Shown piece after piece: positions 33,377-43,834 of a stretch of 64,000 nt of DNA. Within the stretch, counting starts at the first letter, position 1; each line of letters begins with the position of its first letter. The notes below the pieces were generated by a model. That model was not told where the DNA came from. It saw only the letters and a list, made by a program, of their open reading frames with translations, and made no database searches. A program made the translations under genes and the position numbers. The DNA comes from Lichina pygmaea (taxonomy: Eukaryota > Ascomycota > Lichinomycetes > Lichinales > Lichinaceae): NCBI GenBank assembly GCA_963422465.1, contig OY730172.1, positions 1,798,001-1,862,000 of the forward strand, written 5' to 3'.

Positions 33377-36300
33377 AGAATACAAAGTTCACACTTCTTC
33401 AATACAATGTGCAGAAAAGCCAATCAGTCCAAGAGCTACTTCTAGCAACCCCAACTCTTCAAGAAGTAGATATTATTGCACTTCAAGAACCCTGGAAGAA
33501 TCCTCACCTTCAAACCAGCACCTCAACTGTTTTTTCTTCTTTTCTTCCTTTATATTCTCCAGAGATTGGTAGAACTCTTTTTCTTATTAACAAAAACCTG
33601 AATCTGTCATCTCTCCACCCTACTTTCTGGAGTAAAGACTTTGTTTCTCTTGAAATTCATCTGGAAAACACCTCTACTTCTCTGTGGGTGCATAATCTAT
33701 ACTTCACTCCCTCAAGTCAAGAGAACTACCTACAAGCATCAGAAGCTCTCCTCTGTCTACTCCAAAATGCTTTACAAGCAAAGGGGCAGCATATTCTTCT
33801 TACAGACTCAAATCTTCACCACCCTGACTGGTCAAAGAAAAGAAGACTATATTCTGACACTGCACACAAGTTCCAAACTCTAATGAAAAACTCAAATCTG
33901 GAGTTAGCTATTGCACCTTTTACACCCACAAGAGCTAGATCTCTTTCCCACAAACCCTGTTCACCTATTGATCTTTCCTTTATATCTTCTTCTCTTTCTA
34001 ACTCTCTAATCTTTTCTAAAATTGCTTTGCAGTTCTTTCATGGGTCTGACCACAGACCTGTGCTAACTAGCCTGGACCTGGACTCACCAAGAAAAACCTG
34101 GAAGCCAGAAAGGAACTGGAAAACACTGGACACAAACCTGGCAAAACAAGAGTGTAATAATTTGCAGCTGCCCTTCCACTTTCAAGATAAACATGAAGTG
34201 GATGAGTACTTGGAATATCTTAACCACTTTCTCCAAGAAATAGCAGACAGATGCACAGAACTCCAGAAGCAATCTAGCCACTCAGTCCCCTGGTGGAACC
34301 AAGAGATCCAAACTAAAGTTAAGCAGGAAAGAAGAATAAGAAGACAAGTGCTCAGAGGACAGGCAAGCCAAGAAGAGCTAGAAGAAGCAACTAAGCTCAA
34401 GAAGAAAGCTGTCAGAGAAGGCAAACAGAACACCTTCAGAAAACAAGTTCATGAGCTAGCCAGTTTCTCAAAATTCTGGAAGCTTGCAAAGTGGGGAAAA
34501 TCAAAAGCTAACAAGACCCCTGATCTTCCTCTGGTCCCTGATCTGGAGACTCAAGAAGGACTAGCCAAAAGCTTTGAGGAGAAGACAAAATCTTTCTCAG
34601 CTCAATTCTTTCCAGAAGCACGTGTTCCAGAACCAAGTACAGAAAGTCACCAGAGTACCCCAGAGATCCAGCTTTCTCAGGAGGTTACCACTGAAGAAGT
34701 GGAGCAAATTCTGAACAAGAAGAAACCTTTTACAGCAGGAGGAAAAGACAAGCTGCCAAATGGATTTCTGAAAGCTCTGGGTCCCAAGTTCTGCCAAGCT
34801 ATAGCTGTTCTCACATCAACATGCTGGAGACTGGAATACTTTCCAGAGAAATTCAAGAATGCAAAAACAGTCTGTCTAAGAAAACCTGGCAAGGGAATCT
34901 ATAACCAAGCTAAAGCCTGGCGCCCTATAGCTCTGCTAAACACAACTGGCAAGCTGATGGAAGCTATTACAGCAGCCAGACTAAGCAAGGTAGCAGAAGA
35001 GGCTAAACTCTTGCCAGAAATCCAGATGGGGTTCAGGAAAGGCAGATCAACTGAATCAGCACTTTTCCTTCTAACTTCCCAAGTGGGAAAAGTCTGGAAA
35101 GAAGGCATGGTTGCATCTCTACTTTCTCTGGACATCTCAGGAGCATATGACAGAGTTCTTCCAGAGATTCTTCAAAAGATTCTGGAGAGAAAAGGAATCC
35201 CTCTCTGGCTAACTTCTTGGATCTTCTCTTTCTGTACCAGACGTACCACCACTCTAGTTTTTGATGACTCTGAGTCCTCTTCTATTCCTATTCACTGTGG
35301 AGTTCCCCAAGGTTCCCCTTTGTCTCCTATTCTTTTTCTATTCTATATTTCTGAACTTCATGAGACTGTACATTCTCCTACTACTGGTGTTTCTGCTCTG
35401 GGATTTGCAGATGATACAAATCTGCTTGCATTTGGACACTCTCTTAAAAGCAACCTTCTGAAGTTGAAGAATACACATCTTAAATGTCTATCTTGGGCTG
35501 CAAGACATGGAATGGTCTTCTCTCCTGAGAAATATGAAATACTTCATTTTTCCAGAAGAAGATCAGACAATCTGCAGCTCAAGCTTAGACTTGGGAATGT
35601 GATTCTAAAACCAAAAGAAGAAGTGCGAGTATTGGGAGTGTACCTGGATGCCAAACTCCACTGGCACAAACACCAGAGAATTATTCTTCAAAAAGCACAA
35701 AAAGCACTATCTTCTCTTTCTAGAACCTCTTACTCCACCTGGGGCTTTCCAGTTCTCACAGCACGCCTTGTGTACACTGCAATACTCAGATCTGTACTGA
35801 GCTATGCAGTGGGAATTTGGTTCAACCCACTCAGAAAATCCTCTAATATTTCCTCTCTTATCATATTCCAAAACAAATGTCTGAGACTTATTGGGGGTGC
35901 TTTCAAAGCCACTCCTTCTTTTCTATTAGAGAGTGAGCTTTTTCTTTTACCTCTAGATCTCTATTTTAAATTTCGCACAGCTTGTTTTCTATCTTCTATC
36001 CAAACCTCCTCTCTGAAAGACTTTCTTGACAGTACCTTTTCTACTATTTCTTCCTATGCTTCTTCACTGAGGAAACCTTTAAAGAAATGCTCAACTATCT
36101 CTCCTAATTGGAAGTTCACTTGGTTAAGTCAAATAACTACTAACCAGGCTAGTTCAAAGAAAGAACTACAAATACTCTTTACTAAAGAGTGGGAAAACCA
36201 ATAGGAGGAGAAGAAAAGAAAAGGCTATGCTGGATGGCAGGTGTTTTGCCAAAAACCTCACTACAACAACCTAAAGCTCTACAAAGAGCTACAGAAAGCT

Positions 36301-36615
36301 GAGGCAAGTCTACTACTGCAAACCAGAACTGGGAGAATTGGTCTAGCAAGTTTTCTTTTCAGAGCTGGAGTCCCTGACTTTCCTACCCCCCTATGCATGT
36401 GTGGTCAAGCAGAAGAGACAGTAAAGCATATCACCTCTTCATGCTCTCTCTACTCAAGTCAAAGACAACATGCTCTCTTTAACCCCCAAGATTTCACTAC
36501 TATTATTTCAAACCCAGAGCTTCTACAGAAGTTTCTGTACTGGTTTATGTCTTTGAAAAGACTAAACCAATTTAATCTGGCTTTCAAACTTCACTATTCA
36601 CACTCCAACATCTAG
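33373..36615 (+). pseudogene. LINE E ORF2, endonuclease-RT, one in-frame stop
   Basis: The open part is 33373-36204 (943 residues); after a single TAG (36202-36204) the same frame goes on to 36615, about 1,080 residues in all. The APE-type endonuclease holds LLQYNVQKS, LQEPWKN, TDSNLHHPDWS and SDHRPV. Reverse transcriptase holds WRPIALLNTTGKLME, MGFRKGRSTESALFL, LSLDISGAYDRV, HCGVPQGSPLSPILFLF and the catalytic FADDTNLLAF. After RT comes LIGGAFKATP. Beyond the TAG lies a CCHC-like end (CMCGQAEETVKHITSSC). It starts by ATGA overlap with ORF1. Without readthrough the last 136 residues are lost; activity is then doubtful. Confidence 0.88.
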
Positions 36616-37322
36616 AAGCTTTTCCTACCAGACACTACAAGATTTCCTTTTGCTACACTTTCTAGTCACCTCCCTGTCTTCAGTTTTTATTCCTTTAAAG
36701 GTTTTCTGAAGAAGTTCACTATTAGCTGGAAGATCTGCATGGCTGTAAAGCTACAAACAGTGTAAGAATCAAATCAAAATCCTAACTGAGTATAGGATTA
36801 AGGGCAAGATGCGGAAGGTGGGTTGGTTCTTGCAGAAGAGGAGTGTCAAGGAGTGCGAAGGAGTTTGGTGGAATGTGGTGGTGGTGACACCTGATCAATG
36901 GCTTTGTACAAAGAGATTGTATTAAAGTAGATCTAGTTGTCTGGATCACAACATAAGTTGAAGACGATTGTTCCATAAGGGAACTATCACCAGACTATAT
37001 AGTGCTGGCCTGTCAAGACAATCAAGATTGTCTTGACAGTCTTGATGTCAAGACAGGTGAGATTGTCTTGACAGTCCCACTATGTTATGCATCCTGTGTC
37101 AAGACTGGTGAGATTGTCTTAATACTTCATGCATCCTGTGTTGAGACTGGTGAGATTGTCTTGATGCTTTATGCATGCTGTGTCAAGACTCCCGTGTGTG
37201 TCTTGACAGTCACGTGACCCCTTGTTGGTTGGTCACTTGACTTCCATAGTGTCCTCTTGTCTGGCCCGCAGCCTGATTGCCTATAAATGAGTGGCTCCCA
37301 TTCCATGGGTTGTAACAGTGCA

Positions 37323-40300
37323 CTGACAGCAACTTAATACACTTGACAGAGACTGGAATATCATCAAGCCAGAGAACCTACCAGGAGAGGCTCAGCTATC
37401 CCTCAAACAATAGGATGATTACAATCAGACACTTGAAGTAGCTCACCAACTGGCAACATCAGGAGGCAAGAATCTACCAGAACAGACAGATCAGGACAAG
37501 GGACAGGAGCTCTTAACCACCTCTGATGGAGACTGAGACAAACCCACGTCTATCAAAGAAGAAATACCACAAGGAAACTATGCTTACAACATGAACCCAC
37601 AAAACCTACAGCATGGTGAACTACAAGGATATAGAGGGCAACCACCCTACTATACCACCTGCCACAAACATTGGGTCAACTGCAAGAAGGATGCGAGTGA
37701 AACCCACCTTTGGGACAAACGCCAACACACCACATTCCCCGGGCACACACATGATTAGCATGAACAACTCATGTTCCTACAGCAAGGTAACAACCACAAC
37801 TGCTACATCAACAATTGGCAGTACTGCCTCAAGCCTGGATGTGACAAGCATCAGCAAGACAAATTCATGAACAGATTCCTCAGAACTGATGGGAATGGCT
37901 GGATCCATTGCCCAGTCAGTGGAAAAACACTTTAATCAGGAAAAGACTGAACTCCCTTGTCAAGGGGTGACATCGGAAGCTCAACAACATGACCTCTAGC
38001 AACGCAAAGCACCTGCGATTACCTATGTCACTACATGCCAACACACTAGTACAGACATACACACTTGTTGACTCTGGAGCCAGTGGAAACTACATTTCAA
38101 GACAACTTTACAACACCCTCAGCACTGGAAAGAAACACAAGCAGCAGCTCTACCAGCTCACAATAGTAAATAGACAGACAGAGCTAGTCTGCCATAAGAC
38201 ACAGCCAATGGAAATAGTTACCAGACACTATGCTGAAAGGATCTACCTTGATATCATCAAGTTGGCCACTCAGGATATCTATTTGGGGATGCCTTGGCTA
38301 AAGAAGTATAACCTAGTTGTTAACTGGAGGACAGGAGTACTCACATTTAGGAACTGCACTAACAACACAGCTCAGACCTATTACCAGCCACAGAAGACAT
38401 AGACAGATAAGGGAAGAAGTCCTCAGTGGAACCTCACTGACAGAAAGGATGACTCTCAAAAGAAGAGGTCTGCCTTGACAGGCACACCCCAGAACCAGGT
38501 GGCCAAACAGTCAGAGATGAAGAGAGAGGAAGTTGTTAACTCTCTGGAGATCTCTGAAGAGTACTGACCTGAGTATGATAACCTCTTTCAGGAAGAGACA
38601 ACAACAGCAGTGTTGCCTAAGCACCAACCTTGGGATCATAAGATCAAGTTACAACCAGGGACAGAGCCAGGATTTAGACCAATTTACCAGTTATCAGAGA
38701 AAGAGCTCTAAGTACTTCGCGAGTACCTGGAGGAAAACCTGAAAAAGAGTTTTATTCAAGAATCTCAATCACCAGCAGGATACCTGATACTATTTGCACT
38801 AAAGAAAGACAGAAGTCTTCAACTTTGCATAGACTACAGGAAACTCAACAATATTACTATCAAAAACTAATATCTGTTACCAAATGTGAATGAATTGCGA
38901 GACAGGATCAGCCAAGCTACAATCTTCACCAAGCTGAACTTGAAAAAAGTATACAACCTGATACACATGAAAAAAGAAGAAGAATGGAAGATAGCTTTCA
39001 GAACCTGATACAGACACTACAAGTATCTGGTCATGCTATTCAGACTCACAAACACACCAGCAACATGTCAAGCCTTGGTCAACAATATCATCAGAGCACA
39101 CCTGGACCAAATAGCTATCACCTACCTAGACAATATTCTTGTCTACTTGAACATGTAACAGGAACATACCAAACATGTGAAGGATGTTCTACAATGTCTA
39201 CAAGAGGCAGGGCTCAAGCTTAACCCAAAGAAATACAAGTTCAACAAACCAGAAGTTGAATTCCTCAGATACATCATAGGAATCAAAAAGATCAAGATTG
39301 ACTCTGAGAAGATCAAAGTGATTTAGCAATAGCCAACACTGACATCAGTCAAGGAAGTACAAGCCTTCCTAGGATTTGCCAACTTCAACTGACAGTTTAT
39401 TAAGAACTACTCACAGATAGCAACACCACTGACAGAACTCACAAAGAAGGATGTGGAGTACTGGTGGATGGAGAGACAACAAAAAGTATTCTAACAGCTC
39501 AAGGACACTTGCACCAAGGAACCAGTTCTTCTCAACTTCAAAACAGGCCAACCAACACAAATCAAAACAGATACTTCAGATCAAGCAGTGGGAGTATGCC
39601 TATGCTAACAAGCAGACAGCAAGTGGCACCCAGTTGCCTACTACTCACACAAAATAACACAAGCAGAACAGAACTATGATATTCACAACAAAGAGCTACT
39701 AGCAGTTGTCAACGTACTCAAACACTGGAGAGTGTACGCAGAAAGTAGTTCTGAACTCACTATTCTCACAGACCACAAGAATCTGACAATATTCACGACA
39801 ACCAAGAAGCTGAACTGACAATAAGTCAGATGGACTGAACTCCTAGGGCAACACAAGTTCAAGATCTTGTACACCCCCAGACAAGATAATAGGAGAGCAG
39901 ACACACTAAGCTGACAAAAAGACCACATAGAAGATAATGAACACTAAGGGACAATCTTATAGCAGGACCAGCAAGGGAACCTGGTACCTCAACCACAGAT
40001 CAACAAGCTTACAGCAGAAGACACTGAAGAATTAATAAGGAACTACCACAACAATCCAGCACATGGTCACCCCAGAATCTCAAAAACTACAGACCTTATC
40101 CAACAGGCAGGGAACAATATTATCAATCTCTGACAACATGTCACAAGCTACATCAGCAAATGTCTACCATACCAGAAAAACAAACACAGAAGACATAAGC
40201 CATACAGAGAGGGATACCTGAACACAATACCAAGAGGCCCTTGGGAAGACATGTCAATAGACTTTATCACAAAGTTACCCAAGTCCAAAGACCCAGTCAC

Positions 40301-41773
40301 AGGAATCACCTACAACTTAATTATGGTGATTGTGGACAGATTCACAAAATACCTAATAGTGGTACTATTCAAGAAAACCCACACAGCAGAGCAGTTGGAA
40401 CACCTCCTACTGGACAGATTGGTCAGAGACCACAGAGTTCCAATCACAGTTATTACTGACAGAGACAAACTCTTTACATCCAACTACTGGAAAACAATCA
40501 GTGTAGCCATGGGAACAAAACCCAAGATGTCTACAGCCTATCACCCATGAACTGACAGCCAGACAGAGTGAGTAAACCAAGTCCTGGAGACTTATTTGCA
40601 GTATTACATCAACCAAACCCACAGCAATTAGGTACAATTACTACCAGTGGCACAGCTGGTAATCAACCAGCACAGATCAGACTCAACAAAGGAATTGCTA
40701 TTCTTTACCAATTTTAGACAACACACAAACATCAGAATACCAAGCAGAGCTTCACCAAACACGGAGAAAGCACTCCAACATGATAAGCTCCTACAACAAA
40801 CACACACAATAATAAGGCACTACCTTCAAGAGACCTCAGAAAAAATACAACACCAAATAGACAAAAAATTAAAAATGGCACCTCAGCTAAAGAAGGGGGA
40901 TAAAGTCTACCTTCTCACAAAAAATTAGAAAACAAAAAAGCTAAAAATAAAGAAACTTGACAATATCAAGGTCAGACTATTTTCGGTCGAAGAGAAAACA
41001 GGACTAGTCAACATCAAGATACAACTACCAAGGGATGCCAGAGTCCATCCAAACTTTCATATATTGATGATTGAACCAGCCAACCAGAGCACACCCTTGC
41101 AGGAAACATTTTATTATCAACCTGAAGAAGAACAAGAGTTTGAAGTTAAACAGATCCTGGCTAGGAAAAGTCAGTAATACCTCATCAAGTGGAAAGGATA
41201 CCCAGACTTGGAGAATACCTGGGAACCACTCAAGAACCTCACAAACTGCCAGCTTCTTCTGTAACAGTTTTGGCAGGAGTAGGACTGAACAGCTCAGCCT
41301 GCAGGAGGGATGTGTCAATGACTGATCAAGTCAAATCCTCGCTATCCGACTCTATCTCTTTCACCAGACACTGAAGCTTCTGCCTCGCACAGACCTCAGC
41401 ACCTTCCAACATTTTTTGTTTCTGAGACAGACAAACTTGCACCATGGCAAGTTGTTTGAAGAGTGCATCGTGTGTTGCCTCTTCAGTGGCCACATCCTCA
41501 CAAAGGTTGTCCCGGGATATGTTCAGAGATTCCCAGGACACCAAGACACAAGACCTCCCGCGCTGAGTGCACGTAGTATATTTCAACTTATCATCTTCCC
41601 CCAGCATCTGGAAGCACAGACAACCACGGAAAACACAAAAGTTGCAGGGTGTACGCGACACAAAATCCTGATCGCAGATTTGAGTAGTAAGCTAAGTTTG
41701 GCTAACAGTTGCACGTGACTTGGGAGACATGACCAGGTTTCATCAAGATGATGAAAGATGGAGAGGAGAATAG
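37323..41773 (+). pseudogene. Gypsy A pol with chromodomain, heavily broken
   Basis: Resumes exactly where gag of A was cut. Protease (37989-38402, LVDSGASGNYISRQLYN), RT (38730-39400), RNase H (39451-39915), integrase (40251-40550, SIDFITKLPKSKDPV), a DNA-binding end and a decayed chromodomain (41170-41290). It has more stops than element C, many of CAG/CAA to TAG/TAA and TGG to TAG type. Confidence 0.82.
41326..41730 (-). pseudogene. Antisense Cys-motif ORF of Gypsy A
   Basis: 135 codons including the stop, broken only by one TAG near the start; 41326-41661 is fully open (111 residues). Cys sets: PCNFCVFRGCLCFQ and TCTQRGRSC (one Cys replaced by Arg). The helix-rich end is HDALFKQLAMVQVCLSQKQK, then ARQKLQCLVKEIESDSED. 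Same place and orientation as in C and B. Confidence 0.65.
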
Positions 41774-42359
41774 TGTTATAACCCAGGAGGAACACAGTCT
41801 TTATACTCACAGATAGCAGCAGACAGGATACTGGACAGAAGTACCAGGCCACATAACACGGGAAGCAGTCACATGACCGGCAAGACCAACCAGGGGTTGC
41901 TTGCCGCAGCATGCATATACATGAGCAAAGTGAGCAGAGCTCACCCAGCTTGCCGCAGCATGCATGAACAGTGAGCAAAGTGAGCAGGGCTTGCCCAGCT
42001 CACTGCAGCATGCATGAGCAAGTGAGCAAAGTGAGCAGAGCTCACCCAGCTCGCTGCAGCATACATGAACAGTGAGTAAAGTGAGTAGAGCTCACTGAGC
42101 TCACAGACTGAGCACTATATAGTCCAGCGATAGTTCCCTTATAGAACAATCATCTTCAACTCATGTTGTGATCCAGACAACTAGATCTACTTCAATACAA
42201 TCCTTTTGTACGAAGCCATTGATCAGGTGTCACCACCACCATGTTCCACCAAACCCCTTCGCGCTCCTTGACACTCCTCTCCTGCGAGAACCAACCTGCC
42301 TTCCACATCTTGCCCTTAATCCTACACTCAGTTAGGACGGCACGGTACGGACCGCAACA
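41774..42359 (+). repeat. 3' LTR of Gypsy A
   Basis: 586 bp, TGTTATAACC to CGCAACA, with about four tandem U3 units against about two in the 5' LTR. Followed by the CACTG duplicate. Confidence 0.85.
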
Positions 42360-42364
42360 CACTG

Positions 42365-42502
42365 GTAATGAAGATGCTGCAGGGAAAGAGTTTTTTACTC
42401 TTTGGATTTTTCCTAGTCTAGCTCCATAGTTGACCCAGTATAGCCTAGTTGCACTAGTGCTAGAATAGTGTAGAAACTCAATCAATCAATCAATACTCTC
42501 GT
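42365..42502 (+). mobile_element. LINE F relic, 3' end (right part)
   Basis: Continues the relic cut at 16067. It holds a TTTTTTACTCTTTGG block and CCTAGTCTAGCT words like the 3' ends of G and H, and ends in four TCAA units. No target duplicate was found. Confidence 0.55.
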
Positions 42503-43834
42503 ACTCTTGTATAATTATAGAGAGAACTTTGGTCAGATCACTCACCAGGCACACAAATCTAGAGGTCTTGGGAGTCTTGACAATACGGCTCTACAAGTAG
42601 CATCAACTTTAGATATATCATAAGTGCTAGCCTAAACAAGATGGATGCATACGTCACAACTAGCCCTTACGACTAGCTAATCATGCCAGCTGAACCGGAA
42701 TAGGCTCCGTACGAACAGTACGTATGTAATACGTACGGAAGCACCGGCACCTGGATTGAGGTGCGTACCAGAGGTGGTACGTAGTACCAGTACGTTCCGT
42801 ACGTAAAAAGGTATTCGTATGTATCCCTCTAAGCTTCGATAGATCAGTGTCCCTGGACCTAGAAGACAGCTGGACCACAGCGTACGACACACTGAATGTA
42901 CGAGCATAGTGTCCTTGTCGTTGCCTGTTCAACAGTGGCTATCCATCGTCATCCCTTTTGCATGGCGAGAGTCTCATCATCGTCATCATCTGTCCTCGCC
43001 TTCTCGGCTGTCCTGATGGCTTTCCCGTAACCACGGTCTTCTACTCGTACTGTTCCATGGTCTCCTCACCAAGCACGTTGGTAACCCTGTACGTAAGTAC
43101 ATACGTACAGTAAAGTCATACCCATGGTACATGTGTACATGCGTACCTCCGTATCTCCGTACTTTGCCTGGTATTACGTACGACGAGCCGGTATCAGCTT
43201 ACTCACCCTTCAGGGCTGAAAGGGATTGGCACGAATTGGTTGGTGAATTTTACGTAGTGAAGAAATTGGTGGAGACGGCGAGAGCGGGTGTTGAGAGAGA
43301 CGAGCAACTCCCAGCCTCGCATCAACGGCACTGTCGGCATATTCATTATCACCACGACGACCACGTCACGAAAAGTGATTACGTATGATTCGAACAGCCT
43401 TTTGGAGGCATTGTCGCGAGTGCGACCGAGCCTCTCGACGCTGAGGTACATGGGGTCGCTTCCAGTACATCGTCGTCAGACCCGGCCGGCCACGAGATAA
43501 CGATCGTCTGGAGGCACGACCCAGGAAGGCGACGACGACAGGGTCGGCTTGAGAGATCGAGTGTTCGAGCGATCCTGCTGCCGATTGAGATATCCCATGC
43601 TGGCGCTCTTTCTGCGGTGGACCGAATAGACGACCGCTGTCCGACTCGTCATCCGGGTACATGACGATACCGGTGTCCGTGGCAGCACAGGCATCAGATT
43701 TGTTCGACTCCAGTGGTTGGTATAACCACTCCCGACACATCGACGGCGCCGATCTTGCGTCGCTGGTAGGTGGTACGGCATAGGCTGCTGCGGATACATC
43801 GTACGCCGTCGTCGACGCTCGCGCTTGATCGGTC
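42503..43834. promoter_or_regulatory. Intergenic, upstream of PIP5 kinase
   Basis: 1.3 kb without a supportable gene. GTAC/TACGTA words cluster at 42716-42800 and 43085-43185. The last part presumably holds the kinase promoter and leader. The minus-strand frames at 43203-43968 have no family resemblance. Confidence 0.4.

Larger units (their letters stand above)
31554..36779 (+). mobile_element. LINE element E, nearly intact
   Basis: A 5.2-kb non-LTR retrotransposon flanked by the 12-bp duplicate TCCTAACTGAGT (31542-31553 and 36780-36791). It has a 380-bp 5' UTR, two overlapping frames and a 3' tail of AATCAAATCAAAA type. Content (CCHC-type ORF1, APE-type endonuclease plus RT in ORF2) fits the Tad1/I group; no RNase H domain was seen. 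It has very little CpG, unlike host genes. Confidence 0.92.
17395..37317 (-). mobile_element. Gypsy element B (inverted, inside A)
   Basis: Minus-strand Gypsy copy flanked by GTGCA (17390-17394 and 37318-37322). Its left LTR (3' LTR) is 17395-17915 plus 21400-21478, split by Copia D. Its right LTR (5' LTR) is 31520-31553 plus 36792-37317, split by LINE E. The internal part is 21479-24091 plus 30662-31519, split by element C. It lacks gag and protease: sequence from the gag start jumps to the region downstream of protease near 31490. Its U3 differs from that of A and C while its U5 is alike. All frames are broken. Confidence 0.9.
31520..37317 (-). repeat. 5' LTR of Gypsy B, split by LINE E
   Basis: The LTR sequence is 31520-31553 plus 36792-37317, about 560 bp. 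It begins TGTTGCAGTC and ends GGGTTGTAACA on the plus strand. It carries fewer U3 tandem units than the other B LTR. LINE E lies inside. Confidence 0.85.
16068..42359 (+). mobile_element. Gypsy element A (outermost, interrupted)
   Basis: LTR retrotransposon of the chromodomain Gypsy type. Its LTRs begin TGTTACGACC or TGTTATAACC and end CAACA, and it is flanked on both sides by CACTG (16063-16067 and 42360-42364). The 5' LTR is 16068-16552 and the 3' LTR 41774-42359. The internal part is split by element B: 16553-17394 and 37323-41773. Every coding part has many stops, so it cannot make functional proteins. It lies in the 3' UTR of LINE relic F. Confidence 0.9.

Noticed and set aside
31520-37317. 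Reading the B LTR halves as two solo LTRs
   Set aside because: Both halves rejoin across the 12-bp duplicate of LINE E into one LTR matching the other B LTR.
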